Source: Stutzerimonas stutzeri | Lineage (GTDB): Bacteria > Pseudomonadota > Gammaproteobacteria > Pseudomonadales > Pseudomonadaceae | NCBI RefSeq assembly: GCF_024448955.1 | Contig: NZ_JAMOIH010000003.1 | Location: forward strand, 62,001-126,000 | Length of the DNA: 64,000 bases | Reading direction: 5' to 3' | In this document: one piece after another, positions 10,241-18,529 of the stretch | Numbering within the stretch: position 1 is the stretch's first letter | How the letters are laid out: the number at the start of each line of letters is the position of its first letter | The notes under the pieces: generated by a model | The model's database searches: none | Seen by the model: the letters and a program-made list of their open reading frames with translations, nothing else | What the model was told of the DNA's origin: nothing | Made by a program: the position numbers and the translations under genes

Positions 10241-10274
10241 GCTGCCCGCTCTGGATCGATTCCAGGCGGGCGGC
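10241..10274. terminator. hairpin between convergent gcvP and engB
   Basis: GCTGCCCGC pairs with GCGGGCGGC (one G-U) outside an inner CTGGA/TCCAG stem, giving a 14-bp stem with one bulged base. There is no T run on either strand, so it is at best a weak bidirectional terminator or an RNA-end stabiliser. Confidence 0.4.
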
Positions 10275-10293
10275 ATTGCATCGGATAAAGGGG

Positions 10294-10956
10294 TCAGTCT
10301 TGTGACGATTGTTCGTCGTGAGTCTCGTCACTGTCCTCGCCAATCATCCCCAGCAGCTGCGCCAGCACCAGCTGCGCCTCTTCCACGCCCTGACGTTTCG
10401 GCGCCGAGAAAAGCTGCACGCTGACGCCGTCTCCCCAGCCCTTGCGAATGTCTCGCTGGATTGCCAATAGGGCGTTCTTCGCCGCACCGAAGGCCAGCTT
10501 GTCTGACTTGGTCAGCAGGATATGCAGTGGCATGTCGCTGGCGGTGGACCAGTCGAGCATCATTCGGTCGAACTCGGTCAGCGGATGGCGGATATCCATC
10601 ATCAGGAACACGCCAGCGAGACTCTCGCGGCTGCTCAGATAGGCTTCCAGGTGGCGCTGCCAGTGCTGCTTCAATGGAATCGGCACCTTGGCGTAGCCAT
10701 AGCCGGGAAGATCGACCAGTCGGCGATCGTCATCGAGGCGAAAGAAATTGAGCAGCTGGGTGCGGCCCGGCGTCTTCGACGTACGGGCGAGGCTGGCGTG
10801 AGTCAGGGTGTTCAGCGCACTGGACTTACCCGCATTCGACCGGCCGGCGAAAGCGACTTCAAGGCCCTCGTCAGCCGGGCATTGATCGACCTTGGCGGCG
10901 CTGGTCATGAACGTGGCTTGCTGGCAGAGGCCGAGAATCGGGTTTTTTGGGAGCAT
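10294..10956 (-). CDS. engB: ribosome biogenesis GTP-binding protein EngB/YihA/YsxC
   Basis: A 220-residue essential-type GTPase involved in 50S ribosomal subunit assembly. The G1 loop GRSNAGKSS starts at residue 38, the G3 motif is [10 protein letters not shown], and the G4 motif is TKSD. The N-terminal SAAKVDQCP and the VAFAGRSN strand are family hallmarks. It is transcribed divergently from cytochrome c4 across a 255-bp gap, the same neighbour pair as PA5492/PA5490 in P. aeruginosa. The last residues are acidic and probably disordered. Confidence 0.93.
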   Translation of the reverse strand: MLPKNPILGLCQQATFMTSAAKVDQCPADEGLEVAFAGRSNAGKSSALNTLTHASLARTSKTPGRTQLLNFFRLDDDRRLVDLPGYGYAKVPIPLKQHWQRHLEAYLSSRESLAGVFLMMDIRHPLTEFDRMMLDWSTASDMPLHILLTKSDKLAFGAAKNALLAIQRDIRKGWGDGVSVQLFSAPKRQGVEEAQLVLAQLLGMIGEDSDETHDEQSSQD

Positions 10957-11018
10957 GGGCTTTCCGGTGAGCGCGCGGGGTGCGGCAATGGTTCATTTCC
11001 GTTTCAGGACCGCCAGTA

Positions 11019-11024
11019 TATAAT
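11019..11024 (+). promoter_or_regulatory. candidate -10 element for cytochrome c4
   Basis: A perfect TATAAT lies in the 255-bp engB/cc4 gap, about 190 bp before the cytochrome start. The -35 region at about 10996 is poor. Transcription from here would give a long 5' leader. Nothing else was recognised in the gap. Confidence 0.35.
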
Positions 11025-11211
11025 GCCGCAGATTTTGTGTGCGCTTTGGTCTCGAAAGAGCCTATACAACGGCTCGCCGGCTGTGGCGGGAGTTATCGCT
11101 AACGCGCTCGGTGCGAGACCGGATGCCACCTTCAAACGAGCATGCCATGGCTCAATAGCTGGCTGCCGAATAAGATTCCTTTTTAACCCTTAGCCGTAGT
11201 TGGATGAGCTG

Positions 11212-11844
11212 ATGAACAAAGTACTCGTGAGTCTGCTGTTGACCCTTGGCATCACCGGTATCGCCCACGCGGCTGGAAATGCCGAAGCCGGTCAGGAAAA
11301 GATTGCCGTCTGTGGCGCCTGCCACGGCGCCGATGGCAACAGTCCCGCACCGAACTTCCCCAAACTGGCAGGCCAGGGCGAGAGTTATCTGCTCAAGCAG
11401 CTACAAGACATCAAGGCCGGCAGCACTCCGGGCGCCCCGGAAGGCGTTGGGCGCAAGGTGCTGGAAATGACCGGTATGCTCGACCCCTACAACGATCAGG
11501 ATCTGGCCGACATCGCCGCCTATTTCGCCAGCCAGAAGATGACCGTTGGCATGGCCGATCCGGCGCTGGTCGAGCAAGGTGAACAACTGTTCCGCGGTGG
11601 CAAACTGGACCTGGGCATGCCGGCCTGCACCGGCTGTCACGCGCCGAACGGAGTCGGTAACGACCTGGCGGGCTTCCCGCAGCTGGGCGGTCAGCACGCT
11701 GCCTACACGGCCAAGCAGCTCACTGATTTCCGCGAAGGCAACCGCACCAATGACGGTGACACCATGATTATGCGGACCATCGCCGCCAAGCTGAGCAACA
11801 AGGACATCGAAGCGCTGTCCAGCTACATCCAGGGTCTGCACTGA
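11212..11844 (+). CDS. cc4: diheme cytochrome c4
   Basis: A 210-residue periplasmic c-type cytochrome. A signal peptide (residues 1-20, cleaved after IAHA) is followed by two homologous heme domains with CGACH at residues 34-38 and CTGCH at 139-143. Met ligands are likely in LEMTGML and in TMIMRTIA. Cytochrome c4 passes electrons from the bc1 complex to terminal oxidases and is abundant in P. stutzeri. An in-frame ATG at 11200 exists, but the start at 11212 is preceded by GGATGAG and gives a proper signal sequence. The gene is followed by a strong terminator and then dsbA, the same order as PA5490-PA5489. Confidence 0.93.
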   Translation: MNKVLVSLLLTLGITGIAHAAGNAEAGQEKIAVCGACHGADGNSPAPNFPKLAGQGESYLLKQLQDIKAGSTPGAPEGVGRKVLEMTGMLDPYNDQDLADIAAYFASQKMTVGMADPALVEQGEQLFRGGKLDLGMPACTGCHAPNGVGNDLAGFPQLGGQHAAYTAKQLTDFREGNRTNDGDTMIMRTIAAKLSNKDIEALSSYIQGLH

Positions 11845-11867
11845 TAGCATCGGCGCAGCCGATATGG

Positions 11868-11901
11868 AGGGCGTTCAGGTGAGAGCCTGAGCGCCCTTTT
11901 T
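11868..11901 (+). terminator. intrinsic terminator after cytochrome c4
   Basis: A 12-bp stem, AGGGCGTTCAGG pairing with CCTGAGCGCCCT (one G-U) across TGAGAG, followed by five T residues. Confidence 0.9.
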
Positions 11902-12022
11902 GCTTTGCGCCGCTACAATGATTGTCAAGATATTGAAAAGCGGCGAAAAGCGCTGGCGAGCACGAATGATTTGCTGCAGCCTGTGGCGCTATCGGTCAGC
12001 CGTTCAAGCCAAGGGAGTCACC

Positions 12023-12652
12023 ATGCGTAAACTCGTTCTCAGTGCCGTTCTCGTAACCGCCAGCCTGTTCGGCTTGCCGGCCCACGCGGCGGAATTCCAG
12101 GCGGGCAAGGAATATGTCGAACTCAAGACTCCGGTACCGGTAGCCGAACCGGACAAGATCGAGGTCGTCGAGCTGTTCTGGTACGGCTGCCCACATTGCT
12201 ACCAGTTCGAGCCGATCATCAACCCATGGGTCGCAGAGCTGCCGGATGACGTGGATTTCAAGCGCATCCCGGCCATGTTCGGTGGCGTCTGGAACGTCCA
12301 TGGTCAGATGTTCCTGGCGCTGGAATCCATGAACGTCGAGCAGAAGGTTCACGACGCGGTATTCAATGCCTATCACCGCGACGGCAAGAAGCTGGACACG
12401 CCGGAAAAAATGGCTGAATTCCTTGCCGGGGAAGGCGTCGATCAGGAGGCGTTCCTCAAGGCCTATAACTCCTTCGGTGTGAAAAGCCGCGCCGAGCAGG
12501 CAAAAAAGCAGGCCATGGCGTATCAGATCACTGGCGTACCGGTCATGATCGTCAACGGCAAGTACCGTTTCGATATCGGCTCCGCAGGCGGCCCAGAGCG
12601 TGCGCTGGAAGTCGCCGACTTCCTGATCGAAAAAGAACGGGCAGCCCGGTAA
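12023..12652 (+). CDS. dsbA: periplasmic thiol:disulfide interchange protein DsbA
   Basis: A 209-residue thioredoxin-fold oxidase that introduces disulfides into exported proteins. The signal peptide ends after AHA (residue 22). The active site CPHC is at residues 56-59 in the context FWYGCPHCYQ, and the cis-proline loop is TGVPV near residue 172. The reading frame extends upstream to 11900, but ATG 12023 is preceded by AAGGGAG and begins the signal sequence MRKLVLSAVL. The neighbours (cc4 before, an endonuclease/exonuclease/phosphatase-fold gene 7 bp after) match the P. aeruginosa dsbA locus. Confidence 0.93.
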   Translation: MRKLVLSAVLVTASLFGLPAHAAEFQAGKEYVELKTPVPVAEPDKIEVVELFWYGCPHCYQFEPIINPWVAELPDDVDFKRIPAMFGGVWNVHGQMFLALESMNVEQKVHDAVFNAYHRDGKKLDTPEKMAEFLAGEGVDQEAFLKAYNSFGVKSRAEQAKKQAMAYQITGVPVMIVNGKYRFDIGSAGGPERALEVADFLIEKERAAR

Positions 12653-12659
12653 GCGCCAA

Positions 12660-13529
12660 ATGTTGCGCCGTTGGAGTTCACCACGCCTGGCCGGACCCGG
12701 TCAGGCACGGGTCAACCCACTCTGCCTGGACTCCAGCGGACTTCCGTGTAACGGGCGGTTGCGCCTGCTCAGCTTCAACATTCAAGTAGGTATCAGTACC
12801 GAGCGTTACCATCACTACCTGACACGCAGCTGGCAGCATCTACTGCCGCATCCGGGGCGAACCGGAAATCTGCAGCGCATTGGCGACCTTCTCGGCAATT
12901 ACGATCTGGTAGCGCTACAGGAAGCCGACGGCGGCAGCATGCGCTCCGGCTACATCAATCAGGTGGAACACCTCGCGCAGCTCGGGTCCTTTCCTTACTG
13001 GTATCAGCAGCTGAACCGCAATCTGGGTCGTTTTGCCCAGCACAGTAACGGCGTACTCAGCCGTCTGGAGCCGCAGGGGCTGGAAGATCACCCGTTACCC
13101 GGCCCGTCCGGACGCGGCGCTATCCTGCTGCGGTTTGGTGAGGGCGAGGATGCGCTGGCAGTGGTCATCATGCATCTGGCGCTCGGCGGTGGCACCAGAA
13201 CGCGCCAGCTTGCCTATATACGTGACCTGATTGGGGGCTACCGTCATCAGGTATTGATGGGCGACATGAATACCCATGCCAGCGATTTGCTCGAAAACTC
13301 GCCGTTGCGTGACCTTGGGCTGCAGGCCCCGCAGATCGAGGCGACCTTTCCCAGCTGGCGTCCGCAGCGCTGCCTCGACCACATATTGCTGAGTCCGAGC
13401 CTGACACTGGAGCGCGTCGACGTACTGGCGAAAAGCAGTTCGGATCACCTGCCCGTAGCCGTGGAGATTCGCCTGCCCGACTCATTGCATGGAGATGCCC
13501 TGCCGATGCCGGTAAGCACGCAGACATGA
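12660..13529 (+). CDS. endonuclease/exonuclease/phosphatase-fold protein
   Basis: A 289-residue member of the EEP superfamily (DNase I / inositol phosphatase fold). The metal and catalytic motifs are in order: LLSFN (Asn40), LQEAD (Glu88), GDMN (Asp202, Asn204), LDHIL and the terminal SSDHLP His-Asp pair. The substrate cannot be told from the sequence; members cut nucleic acids, phospholipids or phosphoinositides. No signal peptide is evident, so it is probably cytoplasmic. It lies 7 bp after dsbA and overlaps the next gene by 4 nt (ATGA), so it is in an operon with the diguanylate cyclase. PA5488 occupies the same position in P. aeruginosa. Confidence 0.8.
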   Translation: MLRRWSSPRLAGPGQARVNPLCLDSSGLPCNGRLRLLSFNIQVGISTERYHHYLTRSWQHLLPHPGRTGNLQRIGDLLGNYDLVALQEADGGSMRSGYINQVEHLAQLGSFPYWYQQLNRNLGRFAQHSNGVLSRLEPQGLEDHPLPGPSGRGAILLRFGEGEDALAVVIMHLALGGGTRTRQLAYIRDLIGGYRHQVLMGDMNTHASDLLENSPLRDLGLQAPQIEATFPSWRPQRCLDHILLSPSLTLERVDVLAKSSSDHLPVAVEIRLPDSLHGDALPMPVSTQT

Positions 13530-15355
13530 GCGACGACACGCAGCGCTGGAAGGAAAAGTACCTGCAATTGGTGGAGCAGCAGGAACAGCTCGAAGAGCGT
13601 TGGCGCTCGCATCTCGATTTGCTACGGCGCAGCCTGGTGCGCAGCAGCTATGCCGTGGATGGCACCGACCCGGTCGTCGAGCAGTGCATGCAAGAGCTTC
13701 GCGAAGTCCTGCGTGACGATGTGCCTGAAGATCGTCTGGCGGCGCTGGTGCCGCGTCTCGAACGCGCCGTGCTGGACACCGAGCGACGCAAGAAGGAGCG
13801 TTTGGAGCACCTGAGCCGGTCCTTGCACCGTCTGGTCGCGCAGTTGCTGGCATTACCATTGCCCCGCGAGGTTCGCCAGCCGTTGAAGCGTTTTGCGCGG
13901 CAGCTCGATGAACGGGCCGCGCAGCCGTTCGAGTTGCCGGCTTTGCTCGGTGAGCTGGGTGAGTTCCAAGATCGAGCGTTGACCCTGCAGCTAGCCGAGA
14001 CAGGCGGCTCGGTGGGTCTACTCGGCAGGCTGTTCGGCCAGCGGACACGGACTACGGAACGACTTCCGGGTCCTAGCGCTGTGGATTCGTCGGACACGAT
14101 CGAAACCGCTCGAACAGATCTGCCGGAACTCGACGAAACAGCGTCAACTCCGCGAATGGAGCCGTTGACCGCTGGCGGCCGCCAACAGCCGGTCGAGGCT
14201 GATCGTGGTGACGTGAACGAGGCGCTCTGTCTGGAGGCGGCCATCGCGCCAGTGGCTTCTGCTGCTCCGGTGGCCGAGGTCCACGTCCTTCCTGCCTCGC
14301 CCGAGCAAGCCTACAGCGCCATCGCCGAGCGGGTGGAGTCTGCGTTGTATAACCTGCTCGATGGCCTGCAATTGCCAGAACACCAGCAGCCGCAGTCGAT
14401 GGCACTTCGAGAGCGAATCGAGCAAGGGCTGAACTGGTATGAACTGGTGCCGCTTCTAGATGATCTGGCGCAGCTGATAATTGCGGCGGCTGATCAGGGG
14501 CAGCGCGAGTTCGAGAGCTACTTGAAGCAGCTCAATGAGCGCCTGGCGACCATGCAGGACAACCTTCGCGCTGCCCATAAGGGGCATGCGCAGAGCAGGG
14601 AAACCGCGCAAGCGCTGGATGAGCAGCTGCGTTACCAGGTGGATGGCTTACAGAGCAGTATGCTCAACGCCAAGGATCTGCCAACACTGAAGCACGCCGT
14701 TCAGACCCGAATCGATCGTTTGCTCGAGACGGTCGATACCTATGAGCAACAGCGCGGCGAGCATGAGCAGACTGTTGGTGAAAGGCTTAACGTTCTAGTT
14801 GAGCGGGTTGCGAGTCTTGAATTGGCTGCTAGCACGATGCGAGATCGTCTCGAAGAACAGCGGCAAATCGCCTTGCGTGACCCGCTGACCGAACTTCCCA
14901 ACCGCGCTGCATGGGATGAACGCCTGGAGTTGGAAGTGGCGCGTCAGCAACGCTACGGCGGCCAGCTGCTGCTGGCCGTGCTGGACGTCGACCATTTCAA
15001 ACGTATCAATGACAGTTTCGGCCATCTCGCCGGCGATCGCGTGCTCAAGATCGTTGCAGGTGAGCTGCGCAAACGGCTGCGCAAGACCGATTTCATTGCC
15101 CGTTTCGGTGGAGAAGAGTTTGCGCTACTGCTGCCTGAAACACCGGCAGAGGCGGGCCTGAATTTGCTCGAAAGCCTGCGTACGGGCATACAGAACTGCC
15201 CGTTTCACTTCAAGGGAGAGCGCATCCAGGTAACGCTATCGGGAGGGTTCGCAAGTTTCGCCCAGGCCGATCAGCCCGAGCAGGTGTTCGAGCGCGCCGA
15301 CCGCGCGCTCTATCGGGCCAAGGATGCCGGGCGCAATCGTATCGAAGCGGGCTGA
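13526..15355 (+). CDS. dgcH: diguanylate cyclase, soluble, with long coiled-coil N-terminus (DgcH-like)
   Basis: A 609-residue protein. The C-terminal 170 residues form a GGDEF domain with the DPLTELPNR lead-in and an active-site GGEEF at 528-532. RKTD at 519-522 sits five residues before it, so the product-inhibition I-site (RxxD) is present. About 430 N-terminal residues are rich in Gln, Glu, Leu and Arg, look largely helical or coiled-coil, and contain no membrane segments. It should make c-di-GMP under product feedback. The ATGA overlap with the EEP gene indicates translational coupling. Gene position matches PA5487 (dgcH). Confidence 0.88.
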   Translation: MSDDTQRWKEKYLQLVEQQEQLEERWRSHLDLLRRSLVRSSYAVDGTDPVVEQCMQELREVLRDDVPEDRLAALVPRLERAVLDTERRKKERLEHLSRSLHRLVAQLLALPLPREVRQPLKRFARQLDERAAQPFELPALLGELGEFQDRALTLQLAETGGSVGLLGRLFGQRTRTTERLPGPSAVDSSDTIETARTDLPELDETASTPRMEPLTAGGRQQPVEADRGDVNEALCLEAAIAPVASAAPVAEVHVLPASPEQAYSAIAERVESALYNLLDGLQLPEHQQPQSMALRERIEQGLNWYELVPLLDDLAQLIIAAADQGQREFESYLKQLNERLATMQDNLRAAHKGHAQSRETAQALDEQLRYQVDGLQSSMLNAKDLPTLKHAVQTRIDRLLETVDTYEQQRGEHEQTVGERLNVLVERVASLELAASTMRDRLEEQRQIALRDPLTELPNRAAWDERLELEVARQQRYGGQLLLAVLDVDHFKRINDSFGHLAGDRVLKIVAGELRKRLRKTDFIARFGGEEFALLLPETPAEAGLNLLESLRTGIQNCPFHFKGERIQVTLSGGFASFAQADQPEQVFERADRALYRAKDAGRNRIEAG

Positions 15356-15388
15356 CCAGCCGCTCTGGGAGCGGGTTGGGCGCCTCGG

Positions 15389-15394
15389 TATAAT
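15389..15394 (+). promoter_or_regulatory. candidate -10 element before the amidase gene
   Basis: A perfect TATAAT in GGTATAATCCC lies about 120 bp before the ampDh2 start in the 158-bp gap. The corresponding -35 (TGGGAG at about 15366) is weak. No terminator for the upstream cyclase was recognised. Confidence 0.35.
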
Positions 15395-15513
15395 CCCTTC
15401 CCCTTATCCCCCTTATTCCAGCACCAACTCTCGCGGTGCTGCGCCGCTGGCCGCTGCGTACTGTCCGTCCAGCTGCCGATGTCTGTGTCATTTCGCTGTC
15501 GACAGGGGTACCG

Positions 15514-16290
15514 ATGAAAGCCTTGATTCTTGCCGCGTTTGCCTTGCTGCTCGCAGGCTGCGCCAGTGGCCCGCGTATCGATACCAGCCATACGTCCATT
15601 GGCCAGGACAGCAGGGTGCAGTTCATCGTCCTGCATTACACATCAACCGATCTTCAGCACTCGCTCGATATCCTCAAGGGTGACGGCGTCAGCAGTCATT
15701 ACCTGATCGCAGAGGCGCCAGCGACCATTTACCAGTTGGTCGACGAGGATCGCCGCGCCTGGCATGCCGGCGATAGCCAATGGAATGGCCGCACCTGGCT
15801 CAACTCCAGTTCCATCGGCATCGAGTTGGTCAACCGCGGTTATATCGAAGGCGAGAGCGGGCGGCTCTGGTATCCCTATTCCGAGCAACAGATCGACGCG
15901 CTGATCGTGCTGCTCAAGGACATGATGCAGCGCCATGGCCTGAAGCCGGGCGCCATCGTCGGCCACAGCGATATTGCCCCGCAGCGAAAGGTCGATCCCG
16001 GCCCGCTGTTTCCCTGGAAGCGCCTGGCCGACGCCGGACTGGTGCCTTGGCCGGACGCCGCCGAAGTCGCACGTCAGCGCAGCCTGTTCGCCATGCAATT
16101 GCCGGATGTGGCCTGGTTCCAGGAGCAGCTCGTCAGGCAGGGTTATCAAGTGCCGAAGCACGGCCATCTCGATCTTGAAACGCGCAACGTGATCGCGGCC
16201 TTTCAGATGAAGTATCGCCCGACACGCTTTGACGGCGAACCGGATGCCGAAACCGCCGCGATTCTCGCCGCGCTAGACTCTCAGCGTTGA
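15514..16290 (+). CDS. ampDh2: lipoprotein N-acetylmuramoyl-L-alanine amidase (AmpDh2-like)
   Basis: A 258-residue zinc amidase that cleaves between N-acetylmuramic acid and the stem peptide. The N-terminus is a lipoprotein signal with lipobox LLAGC (Cys16), so it is membrane-anchored in the envelope. The amidase_2 domain follows, with zinc ligands expected at His41 (IVLHYTS) and in GHSDIAPQRKVDPGP near residue 150. A C-terminal peptidoglycan-binding repeat covers about residues 195-255. The upstream GTG at 15436 would bury the lipobox, so ATG 15514 is chosen. Position between dgcH and kinB matches ampDh2 (PA5485) of P. aeruginosa, where the enzyme acts in the periplasm. Confidence 0.88.
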   Translation: MKALILAAFALLLAGCASGPRIDTSHTSIGQDSRVQFIVLHYTSTDLQHSLDILKGDGVSSHYLIAEAPATIYQLVDEDRRAWHAGDSQWNGRTWLNSSSIGIELVNRGYIEGESGRLWYPYSEQQIDALIVLLKDMMQRHGLKPGAIVGHSDIAPQRKVDPGPLFPWKRLADAGLVPWPDAAEVARQRSLFAMQLPDVAWFQEQLVRQGYQVPKHGHLDLETRNVIAAFQMKYRPTRFDGEPDAETAAILAALDSQR

Positions 16291-16297
16291 GCTGCAC

Positions 16298-16705
16298 TCA
16301 GGCGCTTGGAATGCAGCCGATCAGCCGCGAGTCGGCCAGCGCAGCGGTGCGATGGATGGCTGCCGCCTGGTATTCCTCATCCGCCAGCATCGCCAGGAAG
16401 GCTTCCGGCGAGGGATATCGCACCAGCAGCATTTGATCCCAGCGCTCCTGGTCCGGGGCTATCAACGCGAACTGAGCTCTGGCGGCTACCTGTACCTCAC
16501 CCCCGGCCGCCCGCACCTTGCGTAGCGCGGTGCGGCTGTAGCGAGCATAGGCCTCCGTGCCGCTGCATGGTGCTTGTTCGCTGTCGACGGGATAGGCCGC
16601 CTCGTGATTGAAACGCAGCAGATTGAGCATGAGGATCGGTTCGCCGGCCGGCATCTGCTCGGCGAAGTGCTTCAGCTGTTCGACGCTGGGATTGAGGCTG
16701 GGCAT
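16298..16705 (-). CDS. DUF1330 family protein
   Basis: A 135-residue protein with the PILMLNLLRF strand and the later MLLVRYPSPEAFLAML segment of the DUF1330 ferredoxin-like (dimeric alpha/beta barrel) family. The function is unknown. The start has AGGAG six bases upstream. It converges on the amidase gene with a 7-bp gap and lies 36 bp after kinB stop on the same strand, so it may be transcribed with algB-kinB. Confidence 0.75.
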   Translation of the reverse strand: MPSLNPSVEQLKHFAEQMPAGEPILMLNLLRFNHEAAYPVDSEQAPCSGTEAYARYSRTALRKVRAAGGEVQVAARAQFALIAPDQERWDQMLLVRYPSPEAFLAMLADEEYQAAAIHRTAALADSRLIGCIPSA

Positions 16706-16741
16706 GCGCGGCTCCTGATTGTTCTTCTAGGCCCTGCCTGC

Positions 16742-18529
16742 TCAGATCGGCAGGGCGATGTAGAAGATGGTGCCGTGACCGATTCGCGAATGCACGCCGA
16801 TACGACCACCATGCAGTTGGGCAATTTCCTTGCATAAGGCCAACCCCAGTCCGGCACCACCGCGGCGGCGACCGATCTGCACGAACGGCTCGAAGATTCT
16901 CGCCTGCTGGCTGTAGGGAATTCCTTCGCCATTGTCTTCAACGCTGAGGATCACCCGCTCGCCGTGGTGCCGCGCCAGCAGGCGGATCTCGCCACCCTCG
17001 GGGGTGTGCCGCAACGCATTGCTGAGAAGATTGTCGAGCACTCGCTCCATCTGTTGCCGGTCCAGTAGCAGGTTAGGCAGCGGCTCCTGCAGTTCCAGTT
17101 CGATATCAATATCGCTCTGCGCGGCGACGGCCTGGAAGCGCTGGCGCGCTTGCTCGAGCAGCTCGCTCGGGTCGCATGGCTCGCGCTCTAGTTTTTGTTG
17201 GCCGCTCTGGTAACGCGAGAAATTCAGCAGATCGTTGATCAGCGTGACCAGACGCTGCATCTCCTCATGCACGGTGCTGAACAGGTCGGCCTCGCGGCTA
17301 CTGTCCGGATAGTGCGTCCGCTCGCGCAGCAGGCTGAATGCCATCTGCATGCCGGTAACCGGAGTACGCAGCTCGTGCGAAGCGCGCAGGACGAACTCGT
17401 TGCGTACGCGCTCGAAGGTGCGCTGGTCGGTGACATCGTGGAGGACCATTACCGCGCCGCTGATGCGTCCGTCGTGATGATTCACTGGACTCAAGCGCCA
17501 CGACAACAGCCTGCGCTCGCCGTCCGCTTCGATCACCAGATCCTCCGGCGGGCCGGATAATGGCTTGTCATCCAGCACCTGTTGCGCGGCCTCGTCCAGT
17601 TCCGGATAACCGAGGGCCTGACCGAGTGTCGAACCCAGGTGCTCGTTTTCCCACGCCAACTGCCGTTGTGCGACCGGATTGGCATGCTCCAGCCGGCCCT
17701 GGCGGTCGACGATCAGCAGGCCGTCATCGATGCTGTCCAGTAACGCCTGCAGGCGCTGTTGGCCATTGACCAGCGCCTCGACATTGGTTTGCTTGAATTG
17801 GTGCAGGGCCTGCGCCATCAGACCGAAGCGGCGGATCAGCGAGGACAGTTCGGCAATGGGCGAGGAGGGCAGGTCGATGCTGAAATCGCCGCGACCGATC
17901 TGGTCGGCCACACCGGACAGCTGTTCGATCGGATCGCCAAAGCGGCGGGCGAAGCTGTGCGCAGTGATGAAGCCGATCAGCAGTACCGCAATCCCGGTCA
18001 GACCGAGCAGTCCGGCCAGCAGCTGCGCCCGTTCACGGCTGCGAATCTCGGTGTCGCGAATCTGGGCGTATGCACTGTGCTGCATCTCGACCATCAGCTC
18101 ACGTACGCGATTGAAGGACTGGCTCAGGGCATTGTCTTCCAGCAGCGTCCAGTTCAGGCTCGCGGGCGTCTCCAGTTCGTTGATGAAGCTGGCGTATGCC
18201 TCTCCGATCGCCCGGTACGCCTGTTGGTCGGTCGCCTCCGTTGCCTGGGACAACCCGCGTGACAATGCCGTCTGGAACACCTCGCTCGATTCTGCGAACG
18301 CGGCGCCGTCACGCTCCTCGCGTACCAATAGCAGCAGATGATTGCTCAGGGCCTGGCGTAACTGCTGGTTGACCTCGATCACGCCGAAGTTGTCGCGGAT
18401 GAGCTTTTCCTGGCTCTGGGCCATCTGCACCACGCTGACCAGTGCTAGCACCAGCCCTAGTAGTGCCACGGTCATCAATGCCGAGAAACCCAGGAAGAGA
18501 CGGGTTCTCAGCTTCATCTGGATTTTCAT
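16742..18529 (-). CDS. kinB: sensor histidine kinase KinB
   Basis: A 595-residue membrane kinase and the partner of AlgB. There are two membrane segments (about 10-33 and 170-190) flanking a helical periplasmic domain, then a HAMP domain, a PAS domain (about 255-370), a HisKA domain with the phosphoacceptor in ASHELRTP at His385, and an HATPase_c domain ending IGHGTIFYIALPI. His385 has the same number as the KinB histidine reported for P. aeruginosa. KinB also acts as a phosphatase on AlgB in that species. The start codon overlaps the algB stop by 4 nt. Confidence 0.93.
   Translation of the reverse strand: MKIQMKLRTRLFLGFSALMTVALLGLVLALVSVVQMAQSQEKLIRDNFGVIEVNQQLRQALSNHLLLLVREERDGAAFAESSEVFQTALSRGLSQATEATDQQAYRAIGEAYASFINELETPASLNWTLLEDNALSQSFNRVRELMVEMQHSAYAQIRDTEIRSRERAQLLAGLLGLTGIAVLLIGFITAHSFARRFGDPIEQLSGVADQIGRGDFSIDLPSSPIAELSSLIRRFGLMAQALHQFKQTNVEALVNGQQRLQALLDSIDDGLLIVDRQGRLEHANPVAQRQLAWENEHLGSTLGQALGYPELDEAAQQVLDDKPLSGPPEDLVIEADGERRLLSWRLSPVNHHDGRISGAVMVLHDVTDQRTFERVRNEFVLRASHELRTPVTGMQMAFSLLRERTHYPDSSREADLFSTVHEEMQRLVTLINDLLNFSRYQSGQQKLEREPCDPSELLEQARQRFQAVAAQSDIDIELELQEPLPNLLLDRQQMERVLDNLLSNALRHTPEGGEIRLLARHHGERVILSVEDNGEGIPYSQQARIFEPFVQIGRRRGGAGLGLALCKEIAQLHGGRIGVHSRIGHGTIFYIALPI

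Noticed and set aside
10522-11193. A 223-codon frame running out of engB into the cytochrome c4 promoter region
   Set aside because: Its first half is antisense to engB and its second half occupies the divergent promoter gap; no domain and no ribosome site.
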